From Bradyrhizobium sp. 1(2017) (lineage in GTDB: Bacteria; Pseudomonadota; Alphaproteobacteria; Rhizobiales; Xanthobacteraceae), in assembly GCF_011602485.2 (NCBI RefSeq), contig NZ_CP050022.2:1508001-1572000 (forward strand): 64,000 nt of DNA. The letters run 5' to 3'. The translations under genes and the position numbers were made by a program. The notes beneath the pieces were generated by a model that saw only the letters and a list, made by a program, of their open reading frames with translations, was not told where the DNA came from and ran no database searches. Below are positions 16,657-26,385 of the stretch, one piece after another. Positions within the stretch are counted from its first letter, which is position 1. The number at the start of each line of letters is the position of its first letter.

Positions 16657-17859
16657 ATGTTCGAAGGACACGATCCCTATCTCGTCGCGCTCTCAGTGGC
16701 GATCGCGAGTCTGGGTGGCTATACCGGCTTTGCGCTTGCTGCTCGCATCCGCAACACGCCCGGCGTCAGTAACCGCGTTCTGCTTGCGGGTGCGGCCGCG
16801 TTTCTGGCCGTCGGCATCTGGACCATGCATTTCGTCGGCATGCTGGCCGCGCCGTTGCCGCCCGACACCGTCTATCTCGTCCTTCCAACCATCATCTCGT
16901 TCCTGATCTGCGCGCTGGTGGTTGGCATCTCACTGTTCTTCGTCTCGATCGGCGAGCCGTCCCTGAAGCGGGTGGCATCATCCGCCGTCCTGCTCGGCGT
17001 CGGCATCGCCAGCATGCATTATGTCGGCATTCACGGCCTCAGTGGCCATTTCAGCATCGTGCACAACCCGACCATGGTGGCACTGTCGGTCGTGGTTGCG
17101 ATCGTCACGGCCTATGGCGGCCTGCGCGCCTTCCTGGCGCAGCAGGAAGGCGTCCGGCTGATCGTCAGCTCGATTGTTTTCGGGATCGCCGTCTCCGGCA
17201 TGCATTACACCGCGATGCTGGGCATGCATTTCGAGCCGCTGACGGGCGCGGCGCATCACCACGTCGGCGGCGGCCTTGCTGCGTCGCAGCAAATCTTGTC
17301 GATCATCGTCGCGGTGCTGTGCTTCGTCATCGCCGCCGGTTTCCTGCTGTCGCTGGTCCCCGACCAGCGGCGTCAGGCTTCGAGCTCTCTCGGCGCCGAA
17401 CCGGTCGCTTCGCCGGTCGCGGCGGCCGCCATCGAAATGATTGCGGCGCCGTCTGCAACGCCGCGCCCGGCGGCTCCGCTCGGCGGTCTCGGCCAGCCGC
17501 CCCGCGCGCCGGTTCCGCGGTTGCCGGTCGAAAGCGCCGACGGCACGCATTTCATCGAGACCGCCAATGTCCGCAGCGTCCGGGCCGATGCGCATTACAC
17601 CCGCGTCCACGACGGCACCCGCGAGCGGATGTGCCCCTGGTCGATCTCGGAGGCCGAGGCGCAGCTCGACCCCTCGCTGTTCCTGCGGGTGCACCGCAGC
17701 CATATCGTCGCGATCCCGCATGTCGCCCTGGTCCGGAAAGAGGGCGACGGCGCCGTGCTCGAGCTCGATGGCCCATCGCCGCATCGGGTGCCAGTGAGCC
17801 GGGCCAAGATCGCCGAGGTGAAGGCCCGGCTGGGGCTGGCGAACCGGCGACAGGCGTAG
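16657..17859 (+). CDS. coxC: MHYT-LytTR membrane sensor/regulator (CoxC/CoxH type)
   Basis: 400 residues. Seven or so membrane helices in the first 240 residues carry three MHYT-type motifs (TMHFVGM, SMHYVGI, GMHYTAM) whose Met/His residues are proposed to bind copper and sense O2, CO or NO. A Pro/Ala-rich linker leads to a LytTR DNA-binding domain at about 290-395 (FIETANVRSVRADAHYTRVHDG, FLRVHRSHIVAI). MHYT-LytTR fusions are known as CoxC and CoxH of the Oligotropha cox cluster. It lies 214 bases upstream of coxM on the same strand and probably regulates the cluster. Which of CoxC or CoxH it matches best cannot be told by eye. Confidence 0.85.
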   Translation: MFEGHDPYLVALSVAIASLGGYTGFALAARIRNTPGVSNRVLLAGAAAFLAVGIWTMHFVGMLAAPLPPDTVYLVLPTIISFLICALVVGISLFFVSIGEPSLKRVASSAVLLGVGIASMHYVGIHGLSGHFSIVHNPTMVALSVVVAIVTAYGGLRAFLAQQEGVRLIVSSIVFGIAVSGMHYTAMLGMHFEPLTGAAHHHVGGGLAASQQILSIIVAVLCFVIAAGFLLSLVPDQRRQASSSLGAEPVASPVAAAAIEMIAAPSATPRPAAPLGGLGQPPRAPVPRLPVESADGTHFIETANVRSVRADAHYTRVHDGTRERMCPWSISEAEAQLDPSLFLRVHRSHIVAIPHVALVRKEGDGAVLELDGPSPHRVPVSRAKIAEVKARLGLANRRQA

Positions 17860-18073
17860 GGCTTCCAAGACGCTGACGGTGGCTCCCGGGAGAGGTTGCA
17901 CCGAGATCGCCGCGCCATACGTCGCCTCCCTTGACGCAATTCGTGCGTTCAGGGCCGCAACTCGTGCGAAATCCGCTGTTCCGTGCCCGAATGATTGCGG
18001 CCCGCCTCGCCGGGAGTGAGCTTTCCTCCAACGTCCGCGCCGTCAGCGCCAAGGACGAACGTGGGAGGAGATG
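17860..18073 (+). promoter_or_regulatory. Probable promoter region of the cox operon
   Basis: 214 bases between the sensor gene and coxM, with no gene. It ends in GGGAGG, five bases before the coxM ATG at 18074. LytTR proteins bind imperfect direct repeats; candidates near 17941-17962 (TTCGTGCGTTCA, ACTCGTGCGAAA) share CGTGCG but this is weak evidence for an operator. Confidence 0.4.
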
Positions 18074-18937
18074 ATGATCCCGGGCTCATTCAGCTATCAC
18101 CGGCCGGCGAGTGTCGCCGATGCCGTCAAACTTTTATCCGAACTCGGCGAGGATGCGCGGCCACTGGCCGGCGGGCACAGCCTGGTGCCGATGATGAAGC
18201 TTCGGCTCGCAACCCCCGCCCACCTGATCGATCTCCACGGCATCGCCGCTCTGAAAGGCATCCGCCGCGACGGCAATAATCTGGTCATCGGCGCGATGAC
18301 CACCCAACACGAGTTGCTGGCCTCGGACGAGGTCGCGAAGGCGATGCCGATCCTGCACGAGGCGGCACTGCTCATCGCCGACCCCCAGGTGCGCTATCGC
18401 GGCACGATCGGTGGCAATGTCGCCAATGGCGATCCCGGCAACGACATGCCGGCGCTGATGCTGACGCTTGGCGCGACCTATCGCCTCGAAGGCTCTGGCG
18501 GAGCCCGCGACGTCCCCGCCGCGGATTTCTACCAGGGCGCCTATTTCACCGCGCTCGAGCCGGGTGAGATCCTCACCTTCGTCTCAGTCCCCGCGCCGGC
18601 GGCAGGCCATGGCTATGCCTATGAAAAGCTCAAGCGCAAGGTCGGCGACTACGCCACCGCGGCAGCGGCCGTCGTCCTCACCATGTCTGGCGGCAAGGTC
18701 GCGACCTGCTCGATCGGCCTCACCAACGTCCACGAGACACCGCTGCTCGCCGCTGACGCCGCCAGGGCGGTGATCGGGACGAGCCTCGATGCGGCCACAC
18801 TGAAGAAAGCTGCCGCGGCAGCCGAAGCGATCATGGCCCCGGCTGCGGATGCACGCGGTCCGGTCGAATACCGAAAACATGTCGGCGGCATCATGGTGAC
18901 GCGGGCGCTGCAGCGCGCTGCCGCCAAGGCGAAGTGA
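18074..18937 (+). CDS. coxM: Aerobic CO dehydrogenase, FAD-binding medium subunit
   Basis: 287 residues, starting [13 protein letters not shown] like the characterised CoxM. FAD-binding motifs are [11 protein letters not shown] near residue 33 and [18 protein letters not shown] near 110; [12 protein letters not shown] and a CO_deh_flav_C region follow. It passes electrons from the Fe-S subunit to the acceptor. ATG 18074 is five bases after GGGAGG; the ATG at 18071 is too close. Its stop (TGA 18935-18937) is 11 bases before coxS. First gene of the cox operon. Confidence 0.95.
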   Translation: MIPGSFSYHRPASVADAVKLLSELGEDARPLAGGHSLVPMMKLRLATPAHLIDLHGIAALKGIRRDGNNLVIGAMTTQHELLASDEVAKAMPILHEAALLIADPQVRYRGTIGGNVANGDPGNDMPALMLTLGATYRLEGSGGARDVPAADFYQGAYFTALEPGEILTFVSVPAPAAGHGYAYEKLKRKVGDYATAAAAVVLTMSGGKVATCSIGLTNVHETPLLAADAARAVIGTSLDAATLKKAAAAAEAIMAPAADARGPVEYRKHVGGIMVTRALQRAAAKAK

Positions 18938-18948
18938 GGGAGGAATCG

Positions 18949-19449
18949 ATGGCCAAAACACACGTCACCATGAAGGTGAACGGCGCCGAGGTTGAAGGCC
19001 TCGTCGAGCCGCGCACGCTGCTGGTGCATTTCATCCGCGAGAACCTGCAGATGACCGGCACCCATATCGGCTGCGAGACCACGCATTGTGGCGCCTGCAC
19101 CGTCGATATCGACGGCATGTCGGTGAAGTCCTGCACCATGTTCGCCGTGCAGGCCGAGGGCAGCGACATCACGACGGTCGAAGGCATGGCCAATGCCGAC
19201 GGTACGCTGTCAGCGCTGCAAGAAGGTTTCCGCATGATGCACGGTCTGCAATGCGGCTTCTGCACGCCCGGCATGATCATGCGCGCGCATCGGCTGCTGA
19301 AGGAAAACGCCTCGCCGAGCGAGCAGGAAATCCGGATGGGGATCTCCGGCAACATCTGCCGCTGCACCGGCTACCAGAACATCGTCAAAGCCATTCAATA
19401 CGCCGCCGCAAAAATCAACGGCGTGGAATTCCGGGAGGCCGCAGAATGA
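18949..19449 (+). CDS. coxS: Aerobic CO dehydrogenase, iron-sulfur small subunit
   Basis: 166 residues, the same length as the characterised CoxS. The N-terminal [2Fe-2S] domain has [12 protein letters not shown] and the C-terminal one [10 protein letters not shown] with [10 protein letters not shown], giving both clusters. It carries electrons from the Mo/Cu centre in CoxL to FAD in CoxM. ATG 18949 follows GGGAGGAATCG. The stop overlaps the coxL start in ATGA, so the two are translationally coupled. Confidence 0.97.
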   Translation: MAKTHVTMKVNGAEVEGLVEPRTLLVHFIRENLQMTGTHIGCETTHCGACTVDIDGMSVKSCTMFAVQAEGSDITTVEGMANADGTLSALQEGFRMMHGLQCGFCTPGMIMRAHRLLKENASPSEQEIRMGISGNICRCTGYQNIVKAIQYAAAKINGVEFREAAE

Positions 19450-21866
19450 ACGACATGACTCCCACGCGGGAACAACGCGAAGCCGCACTCGAAGGCATGG
19501 GTTGCAAGCGCAAGCGCGTCGAGGATATCCGCTTTACCCAGGGCAAGGGCAATTACGTCGACGACGTCAAGCTGCCCGGCATGCTGCACGGCGACTTCGT
19601 GCGCTCGCCGCATCCGCATGCGCGCGTCAAGAAGATCGACGACAGCGAGGCGCTGAAAGTGCCCGGCGTGCTCGCGGTCATTACCGCCGAGACGCTGAAG
19701 ACCGTCAATCTCGCCTGGATGCCGACGCTCGCCGGCGACGTGCAGATGGTTCTGGCCGACGGCAAGGTGCTGTTCCAGAACCAGGAGGTCGCCTTCGTCG
19801 TCGCCACCGACCGCTACGCGGCCGATGACGGCATCAACAAGGTGATCGTCGAATACGAGCCGCTGCCGCCGCTGGTCGATCCCTTCAAGTCGATGGACAA
19901 GGATGCGCCTATCTTGCGCGAAGACCTCGTCGGCAAGATGTCCGGCGCACATGGTCCGCGCAAGCACGACAACCACATCTTCGAGTGGACCGTCGGCGAC
20001 AAGGAGCTGACCGACGCGGCCTTCAACAAGGCCGAGGTCAAGATCAAGGAGATGATCTCCTATCACCGCACCCATCCGTCCCCGCTGGAGACGTGCCAGT
20101 GCGTCTGCTCGTTCGACAAGATCAAGGGCGAGCTGACGATCTACGGCACGTTCCAGGCGCCGCATGTGATCCGTACCGTGGTGGCGCTGGTCGCAAAGCT
20201 GCCGGAGCAGAAGATCCACGTCATTGCGCCCGATATCGGCGGCGGTTTCGGCAACAAGGTCGGCGCCTATCCCGGCTATATCTGCGCGGCCGTGGCCTCC
20301 ATCGTCACCGGCAAACCGGTGAAATGGGTCGAGGACCGCATCGAGAACCTCACCGCGACCTCGTTCGCACGCGATTATCACATGACCACCGAGATCGCCG
20401 CGACCAGGGACGGCAAGGTCACCGGGCTTCGTGTGCACGTGCTCGCCGATCATGGTGCGTTCGATGCTTGCGCCGATCCGTCGAAATGGCCGGCCGGCTT
20501 CTTCAACATCGTCACTGGCTCCTACGACTTCCCGACTGCACATCTGGCGGTGGACGGCGTCTACACCAACAAGGCGCCCGGTGGCGTCGCCTACCGCTGC
20601 TCGTTCCGCGTCACCGAGGCGGCCTACTGCATCGAGCGCTCCATGGATATCCTGGCGCAGAAGCTCAACATGGATCCGGCCGAGCTCCGGCTGAAGAATT
20701 TCATCAAGCCGGAGCAGTTCCCGTATCACTCGGCGCTGGGCTGGGAATATGATTCCGGCGACTACCACACCGCCATGCGGAAGATGATGGAGACGACGGG
20801 TTACGCCGCGCTCCGGAAAGAGCAGCGGGAGAAGCGGGCCGCGTTCGCGCGCGGCGAGACCCGCGAGATCATGGGAGTCGGCATTTCCTTCTTCACCGAG
20901 ATCGTCGGTGCCGGGCCGTCGAAGAATTGCGACATCCTCGGCATCGCAATGTTCGACTCCTGCGAGATCCGCATGCACCCGACCGGTGCGGGCATCGCGC
21001 GCATGGGCACCAAGAGCCAGGGCCAGGGCCACGAGACCACCTGGGCCCAGATCATCGCGACCGAGATCGGCATTCCCGCCGACAACATCATGGTGGAAGA
21101 GGGCAACACCGACACCGCGCCTTACGGGCTCGGCACCTATGGTTCGCGCTCCACACCGGTGGCCGGCGCCGCGATCGCCATGGCGGCGCGAAAGATCAAG
21201 GCCAAGGCGCAGATGATCGCGGCCTACAAGCTCGAGGTCCACGAGGACGATCTCGAGTTCGACATTGATGGCTTCCGGGTGAAGGGCTTGCCGGAGAAGT
21301 TCATGTCGATGAAGGATATCTGCTGGGCGGCCTACAATTCCGTGCCGCCGGGCATGGAGCCGGGGCTGGAGGCGGTCAGCTATTACGATCCGCCCAACAT
21401 GACTTATCCTTTTGGTGCTTATCTCTGCGTGATGGACATCGACGTCGACACCGGCGTGTACAAGGTGCGGCGCTTCTACGCGCTCGATGATTGCGGCACC
21501 CGTATCAACCCGATGATCATCGAGGGGCAGGTGCATGGCGGCCTCACTGAGGCCTTCGCCATCGCGATGGGCCAAGAGATCCGCTACGACGACGTCGGCA
21601 ATGTCGTCACCGGCTCGTTCATGGACTTCTTCATGCCGACCGCGGTCGAGACGCCGCATTGGGAAACCGACTTCACCGTCACCCCGTCGCCGCATCATCC
21701 GATCGGCGCCAAGGGCGTCGGCGAAAGCCCGAATGTCGGCGGCGTGCCGGCCTTCTCCAACGCCGTCAACGACGCGTTCTCGTTCCTGGGCGCGACGCAC
21801 ATCCAGATGCCGCATGATTTCTGGCGCAACTGGAAGGCGGCGAAGGATCTGGGGGCGGTGGCGTAA
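19446..21866 (+). CDS. coxL: Aerobic CO dehydrogenase, molybdopterin large subunit, form I
   Basis: 806 residues, close to the characterised 809-residue CoxL. The active-site loop is VAYRCSFR, with Cys385 in the position of the cysteine that holds copper in the Cu-S-Mo centre; form II enzymes have AYRGAGR instead. Other cofactor motifs are [13 protein letters not shown] and the base-glutamate segment [13 protein letters not shown] near the C-terminus. It oxidises CO to CO2 in the cytoplasm, at the membrane inner face. Longer upstream frames are artefacts of overlap with coxS. It is followed after two bases by coxD. Confidence 0.97.
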   Translation: MNDMTPTREQREAALEGMGCKRKRVEDIRFTQGKGNYVDDVKLPGMLHGDFVRSPHPHARVKKIDDSEALKVPGVLAVITAETLKTVNLAWMPTLAGDVQMVLADGKVLFQNQEVAFVVATDRYAADDGINKVIVEYEPLPPLVDPFKSMDKDAPILREDLVGKMSGAHGPRKHDNHIFEWTVGDKELTDAAFNKAEVKIKEMISYHRTHPSPLETCQCVCSFDKIKGELTIYGTFQAPHVIRTVVALVAKLPEQKIHVIAPDIGGGFGNKVGAYPGYICAAVASIVTGKPVKWVEDRIENLTATSFARDYHMTTEIAATRDGKVTGLRVHVLADHGAFDACADPSKWPAGFFNIVTGSYDFPTAHLAVDGVYTNKAPGGVAYRCSFRVTEAAYCIERSMDILAQKLNMDPAELRLKNFIKPEQFPYHSALGWEYDSGDYHTAMRKMMETTGYAALRKEQREKRAAFARGETREIMGVGISFFTEIVGAGPSKNCDILGIAMFDSCEIRMHPTGAGIARMGTKSQGQGHETTWAQIIATEIGIPADNIMVEEGNTDTAPYGLGTYGSRSTPVAGAAIAMAARKIKAKAQMIAAYKLEVHEDDLEFDIDGFRVKGLPEKFMSMKDICWAAYNSVPPGMEPGLEAVSYYDPPNMTYPFGAYLCVMDIDVDTGVYKVRRFYALDDCGTRINPMIIEGQVHGGLTEAFAIAMGQEIRYDDVGNVVTGSFMDFFMPTAVETPHWETDFTVTPSPHHPIGAKGVGESPNVGGVPAFSNAVNDAFSFLGATHIQMPHDFWRNWKAAKDLGAVA

Positions 21867-21868
21867 CG

Positions 21869-22735
21869 ATGAAGGGCCGTGACGAGATCGCGCAAGCCTT
21901 GGCCGCATCGGGCTACATCGCCGATGCGGACCTCGCGACCGCAATCTCGCTGATGCAATTGTTGCGGCGTCCGCTGCTGCTGGAAGGCGAGGCGGGCGTC
22001 GGCAAGACCGAGGTGGCGAAGGCGCTGGCAAAGGTGCACGCGACCGAGCTGATCCGGCTGCAATGCTACGAGGGTCTCGACCAATCCTCCGCGCTCTACG
22101 AGTGGAACTACCAACGGCAGCTGCTGGCGATCCAGGCCCATCGAGGCAGCGACAGCATCGAGGACCAGGTGTTCTCGGAAAAATACCTGCTGGAGCGTCC
22201 TTTGCTTGCCGCGATCCGCCGGCCGCAGGCGCCGGTGCTGCTGATCGACGAGATCGACCGCGCCGACGACGAGTTCGAGGCATTCCTGCTCGAGCTCCTC
22301 TCTGATTTCCAGGTCTCGATCCCCGAGCTCGGCACCGTTCCCGCCGTGACCATCCCGCACGTCGTGCTGACCTCCAACGGCACGCGCGAGCTCTCCGACG
22401 CGTTACGCCGTCGCTGTCTTTATCACTACGTCGATTATCCCGATGTCGACCGCGAGACCCGAATTATCCTCGCGCGGGTCACGGGCGCCAGCCCATCGCT
22501 TTCCCTACAGATCGCGCACATGGTCGGGGGCGTTCGCAAGGAAGAGCTGCGGAAAGTTCCAGGTGTCGCGGAGACGCTGGATTGGGCGGCCGCTCTCGTC
22601 GGCCTCGACATCCGCGATCTCCACGACGCGCCCGAGACGGTGCATGAGACGCTGGCCTGCCTGCTCAAGACCCGCGAGGACCGCGCCCGCGTCACGCCCG
22701 AGGTGACGCAGCGCCTGCTGGGGAAGGTCGCATGA
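21869..22735 (+). CDS. coxD: CoxD, MoxR-type AAA+ ATPase for CO dehydrogenase maturation
   Basis: 288 residues. Walker A GEAGVGKTEVAK near residue 39, Walker B VLLIDEIDRADDEFEAF, sensor 1 VVLTSNGTREL, and arginine-rich DALRRRC. In Oligotropha CoxD works with CoxE (and CoxF) to build the copper-sulfur-molybdenum site of CoxL after the apoenzyme folds. ATG two bases after the coxL stop; its own stop overlaps coxE in ATGA. Confidence 0.94.
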   Translation: MKGRDEIAQALAASGYIADADLATAISLMQLLRRPLLLEGEAGVGKTEVAKALAKVHATELIRLQCYEGLDQSSALYEWNYQRQLLAIQAHRGSDSIEDQVFSEKYLLERPLLAAIRRPQAPVLLIDEIDRADDEFEAFLLELLSDFQVSIPELGTVPAVTIPHVVLTSNGTRELSDALRRRCLYHYVDYPDVDRETRIILARVTGASPSLSLQIAHMVGGVRKEELRKVPGVAETLDWAAALVGLDIRDLHDAPETVHETLACLLKTREDRARVTPEVTQRLLGKVA

Positions 22736-23940
22736 GCTGCTGCGGCTCCAGCCCCGGATATGACGACCTCAATGAGGTCTCCCGTCTCGTCTCTGCAAGG
22801 CTTGCCGCTTTCCTGCGCACGTTGCGCGATGCCGGCTTTCGCGTCGGGCTTGCGGAAGGGCAGGATGCCGCGACCCTGATGTCATCTGGCTACGCAGCGA
22901 AGCCGGGCCTGTTGCGCGCCGCGTTCAAGCACCTGTTCTCGGCGCGCAAAGCCGACTGGGACAAGTTCGACGGACTGTTCGACGCATTCTGGCTCGGCAA
23001 GCGCGTGCGCTCGCGCTCCCGCACGATGGGGTCGACGCCCGGCGCGAGCAATCCGTCACTGAAGAGCTTGCAGGATAGATCGGCGGAGCAGGGGAGCAAC
23101 CAGTTCGTCACCGATCAGCTCCCGTCGTCCGATGATGCGCCTGAGGGCCGCTCCGGCGAGGGGCGCATGGAAGGCGCCTCGCGCGTGGACAATCTTGCCG
23201 AGGTCGACTTCCGAAAGCTCGGCGATCCCGACCAGGTCGCGCAGGCTCATGAAGCCGCGGCGCAGCTCGCCAAGGCCATGCGCACGCGGCTGACCCGGCG
23301 TGATCTGGCACGCCGGCGCGGCTACCGGCTCGATCTCCGCCGCACCATCCATCGCAACATCAGCCATGGCGGCGTGCCGATCAGCCTCGTCAGGCGACAG
23401 CGCAAGGACAAGCCGCTGCGGCTGGTCGTGCTGCTCGATGCCTCCGGTTCGATGAGCATGTACACTGCCGTGTTCCTGCGCTTCATCCACGGCGTGCTCG
23501 ACCAGTTCCGCGAGGCCGAGGCATTCTTGTTCCACACGCGTCTCGCTTACGTGTCCGATGCGATGAAGGAGAGGGACGCCGGCCGCGCGCTCGACCGGCT
23601 CTCGATCATGGCGCAGGGCGCGGGCGGCGGCACCAGGATCGGCGAGTCCTTGCAGACCTTCAACCGCTGGCACGCCGCGCGCGTGATCCATTCGCGCAGC
23701 TGCGTGATGATCGTCTCTGACGGCTACGAGACTGGCGATGCCGCGCTGCTCGGCCGCGAGATGGCGGCGCTGCACCGCCGCTGCCGCCGCATCGTCTGGC
23801 TCAATCCGATGATGGCCTGGGAGGGCTACGCGCCCGAGGCGCGGGGCATCAAGGCGGCGCTGCCGCATGTCGATCTCTATGCGCCCGCGAACTCGCTGCA
23901 AAGCCTGCGCGCGCTCGAGCCCTATCTGGCAAAGCTCTGA
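22732..23940 (+). CDS. coxE: CoxE, VWA domain protein for CO dehydrogenase maturation
   Basis: 402 residues. The C-terminal half is a von Willebrand A-like domain with MIDAS motif VLLDASGSMSMYT and a later MIVSDGYETGD. The N-terminal part is variable, with a low-complexity acidic/serine stretch (SSDDAPEGRSGEGRMEG) near residue 130. AAA+/VWA pairs such as CoxD/CoxE act together as metallochaperones. The start ATG overlaps the coxD stop. Confidence 0.93.
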   Translation: MSCCGSSPGYDDLNEVSRLVSARLAAFLRTLRDAGFRVGLAEGQDAATLMSSGYAAKPGLLRAAFKHLFSARKADWDKFDGLFDAFWLGKRVRSRSRTMGSTPGASNPSLKSLQDRSAEQGSNQFVTDQLPSSDDAPEGRSGEGRMEGASRVDNLAEVDFRKLGDPDQVAQAHEAAAQLAKAMRTRLTRRDLARRRGYRLDLRRTIHRNISHGGVPISLVRRQRKDKPLRLVVLLDASGSMSMYTAVFLRFIHGVLDQFREAEAFLFHTRLAYVSDAMKERDAGRALDRLSIMAQGAGGGTRIGESLQTFNRWHAARVIHSRSCVMIVSDGYETGDAALLGREMAALHRRCRRIVWLNPMMAWEGYAPEARGIKAALPHVDLYAPANSLQSLRALEPYLAKL

Positions 23941-23951
23941 GGGACACGTCG

Positions 23952-24791
23952 ATGACCGCTCATGTCGAAGTGCTGGATCTCGTGGCGCAGATGAAGGCCG
24001 CCGAACGCGCCTTCGTGCTCGCGACGGTGGTGCGGACGGTGTCGGTGACCGCGGCGAAGGCTGGCGCCAAGGCGATCATCGCGGCCGACGGCACCATCGT
24101 CGCGGGTTGGATCGGCGGTGGCTGCGCTAAGGGCGCGGTGCTGAAGGCGGCGCGCGAGGCGCTCGCCGATGGCGAGCCGCGCATGGTCTCGGTGCAGCCA
24201 GAGAACTTGCTGGCCGAGCTTGGTGTCAGCGCGGGCGAAAGCCGCGACGGCATCCGCTTTGCCAGCAACATGTGCCCGAGCAAGGGCACGATGGACATCT
24301 TCGTCGAGCCGGTGCTGCCGCATCCCTCGCTCGTCATTCTTGGCGCAAGCCCGGTGGCGCTATCGCTTGCCGCGCAGGCGCGCGTGCTCGGCTATCACGT
24401 CACACTCGCCGCGCCTGTGGCCGAACTCCCGGCGCAGCCGGATGCCGACACCATCATCGACGGCTATCAGCTCGGCGAGCTCAACGAGGCCAAACGCTTC
24501 GTCGTGGTCTCGACCCAAGGCAAGGGCGATGAGGCCGCTCTGCGTGCGGCGGTCGCCACCCGGGCCGGCTATCACGCCTTCGTCGGCAGCCGCCGCAAGA
24601 TGGCTTCGCTGCGCGCCAGGCTGCTCGCTGAAGGCGCGAATGCCGCCGCGATCGACGATTTCAAGGCGCCGGCCGGTCTCGACCTCGGCGCCATCACACC
24701 GGAGGAGATCGCGATGTCGATCCTCGCCGAGATCACCCAGGAGCGACGTCGCGGCCAGCGCGCCGCCAACCAGCCGGCAAGCAAAGAGTGA
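23952..24791 (+). CDS. coxF: CoxF, XdhC/CoxI-family protein
   Basis: 279 residues. N-terminal XdhC_CoxI domain (FVLATVVRTVSVTAAKAGAKAIIAADG, WIGGGCAKG) and C-terminal Rossmann-like domain (LVILGASPVALSLAAQARVLG, HAFVGSRRK). XdhC-type proteins bind molybdenum cofactor and help insert or sulfurate it in molybdenum hydroxylases; CoxF is required with CoxD and CoxE for the active site. ATG 23952 lies 11 bases after coxE. Confidence 0.92.
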   Translation: MTAHVEVLDLVAQMKAAERAFVLATVVRTVSVTAAKAGAKAIIAADGTIVAGWIGGGCAKGAVLKAAREALADGEPRMVSVQPENLLAELGVSAGESRDGIRFASNMCPSKGTMDIFVEPVLPHPSLVILGASPVALSLAAQARVLGYHVTLAAPVAELPAQPDADTIIDGYQLGELNEAKRFVVVSTQGKGDEAALRAAVATRAGYHAFVGSRRKMASLRARLLAEGANAAAIDDFKAPAGLDLGAITPEEIAMSILAEITQERRRGQRAANQPASKE

Positions 24792-24801
24792 GATACCGAC
24801 C

Positions 24802-25260
24802 ATGCAGATGAACGACAGCCAGCGTATCCCAGCCTCGCGCGAACAGGTTTGGGCGGCGCTGAACGATCCCGCTGTGCTGAAGCAGTGTATCCCCGGCTGC
24901 CAGTCGCTCGACGTGACCGCGCCGAACGAGATGACCGCCACGGTGGTCTTCAAGGTCGGCCCGGTGAAGGCAACGTTCAGCGGCAAGGTCACGCTGTCCG
25001 ATCTCGATCCGCCCAACTCCTATCGCATCTCCGGCGAGGGTTCCGGCGGCGTGGCTGGCTTCGCCAAGGGCGGCGCGGTCGTCCGGCTGGAGTCGGAGAG
25101 CGCCGAGGTGACGGTGCTGCAATACGAGGTCGATGCGCAGATCGGTGGCAAGCTCGCCCAGCTCGGGGCGCGGTTGATCAACTCGACCGCGACGAAGCTT
25201 GCGGGAGAGTTTTTTAGGTCGTTCGCGGAAGTCGTGAGCGCGAAGGCCGAGGCAGGCTAG
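24802..25260 (+). CDS. coxG: CoxG family SRPBCC-fold protein, short form
   Basis: 152 residues, a single SRPBCC (polyketide-cyclase-like) domain: RIPASREQVWAALNDPAVLKQCIPGCQSL, then KVGPVKATFSGKV, GGVAGFAKGGAVVRL and GARLINSTATKLAGEFFRSF. In characterised systems CoxG docks CO dehydrogenase at the membrane and helps electron transfer to quinone, and has an extra C-terminal membrane segment. That segment is absent here, since the stop follows the last domain helix. Last gene of the cox operon. Confidence 0.9.
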   Translation: MQMNDSQRIPASREQVWAALNDPAVLKQCIPGCQSLDVTAPNEMTATVVFKVGPVKATFSGKVTLSDLDPPNSYRISGEGSGGVAGFAKGGAVVRLESESAEVTVLQYEVDAQIGGKLAQLGARLINSTATKLAGEFFRSFAEVVSAKAEAG

Positions 25261-25320
25261 CTGTCGTAGGGCGAGCAAAGCGATGCGTGCCCACCGCGTT
25301 GCGCCTTGCCCACCCTAGAT
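25261..25320. repeat. Probable degenerate palindromic repeat after coxG
   Basis: The segment contains TAGGGCGAGCAAAGCGATGCGTGCCCACC and then TTGCCCACCCTA, an imperfect palindrome of the GTGGGCA...TGCCCAC type common between genes of Bradyrhizobium. It separates coxG from the converging ATP-grasp gene. No terminator T-run. Confidence 0.5.
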
Positions 25321-25338
25321 TGCCGTGATCGCCGCTCG

Positions 25339-26385
25339 TCACCCCAGCGACACACCCGCCTTGGCGCGGGTGATCCCGAGCGTCAGGATGCGATGCAGAA
25401 GATCCTTGTATTTCAGCCCGTCGTGCTGAGCCGCGGTGGCGAACTCCTGGCTCTTGGCGATCTCCGGGTTGGGGTTCGCTTCGATGAAATACGGCGTGCC
25501 GTCGGCGGCGAGACGAAAATCGATGCGCGCGTAACCGTCGAGGCCGAGCGCCCGGTAGATGCGTTTCGCGGCACGCTGGATGCGTGCGGTGACTTCGGGC
25601 GCAAGGTCCTTCGCCGGCCCGTCGACGATGCCGACGCGTTCCTGGTACTCGGTGTCGTGCTTGGCTTTTTCGGTGGCGATGTGGCGTGACCTGCGTCCCC
25701 CCATGCTGCCGAACTTCAATTCCCAGACCGGCAGGACGCGCAGCCGGTTGTTGCCGAGCACGCCGACATAGAGCTCGCGACCCTCGATGAACTGCTCGGC
25801 GATGGCGGCGGTCTCCACGCGCTCATGGATGAAGGCAACCCGTTCCGCCAGCTTCTCGTCGGTATCGACGATCGAGGCCTGCGATATGCCAAAGGACCCG
25901 TCCATGTTCAGCGCCTTGACGATCAGCGGCAGCGCAAGATGTTTTGGCCGTTTCACCTTGCGGCGCATCGGGAAGACGGCGAAGGCGGGCGCCGCGATAC
26001 GGCGGTGATGCGCCAGCGTCTTGGACAGATCCTTGCCGCGCGCCAGGATCAGGCCGCGCGGGTTGCAACCGGTGTAGGGCACCTTCATCAGCTCGAGATA
26101 GCTGGCGATGTGCTGGTCGTAGGCGACGTTGTAGTGGAATTCCTCCAGCAGCGTGAAAACCACGTGCGGCTTGAACTCCTCGATCGCTTCGCGGATCGGT
26201 CTGACTTCCTCCTGCGCGCCGAGCGGGCGCACCTCGTGGCCCGCGGCACGCAAGGTGCTGACGACGTCGTATTCCGTTTTCCAGACGTTGATCTCCTGCG
26301 GCGTGTATCCGTCGGAGGAGTCCGGCGGCAGGAAGTCCGGATGCATCAGCACGAGAATACGGAGGCGTCTCATAGCGCGATCCAT
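25339..26385 (-). CDS. ATP-grasp ligase related to D-alanine-D-alanine ligase
   Basis: 348 residues. N-terminal segment RRLRILVLMHPDFLPPDS, central HVVFTLLEEFHYNVAYDQHI and PYTGCNPRGLILARGKDLSK, then the ATP-grasp fold with EQFIEGRELYVGVLG, DGYARIDFRL and the metal-binding YFIEANPNPEIA. This is the D-Ala-D-Ala ligase superfamily, but it is not Ddl itself: the N-terminus differs and no cell-wall genes are nearby. Substrates are unknown. Its start lies 16 bases inside the metallopeptidase gene, so the pair is translationally coupled. Confidence 0.88.
   Translation of the reverse strand: MDRAMRRLRILVLMHPDFLPPDSSDGYTPQEINVWKTEYDVVSTLRAAGHEVRPLGAQEEVRPIREAIEEFKPHVVFTLLEEFHYNVAYDQHIASYLELMKVPYTGCNPRGLILARGKDLSKTLAHHRRIAAPAFAVFPMRRKVKRPKHLALPLIVKALNMDGSFGISQASIVDTDEKLAERVAFIHERVETAAIAEQFIEGRELYVGVLGNNRLRVLPVWELKFGSMGGRRSRHIATEKAKHDTEYQERVGIVDGPAKDLAPEVTARIQRAAKRIYRALGLDGYARIDFRLAADGTPYFIEANPNPEIAKSQEFATAAQHDGLKYKDLLHRILTLGITRAKAGVSLG

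Noticed and set aside
19446..21866. CoxL considered as a form II (CODH-like, unknown substrate) enzyme
   Set aside because: The active-site loop is VAYRCSFR and not AYRGAGR, and the full coxDEF maturation set is present.
19395..22283. A 962-codon open frame on the minus strand opposite coxL
   Set aside because: Low-complexity Arg/His/Asp/Gly composition typical of an antisense shadow; the plus-strand coxL is unequivocal.
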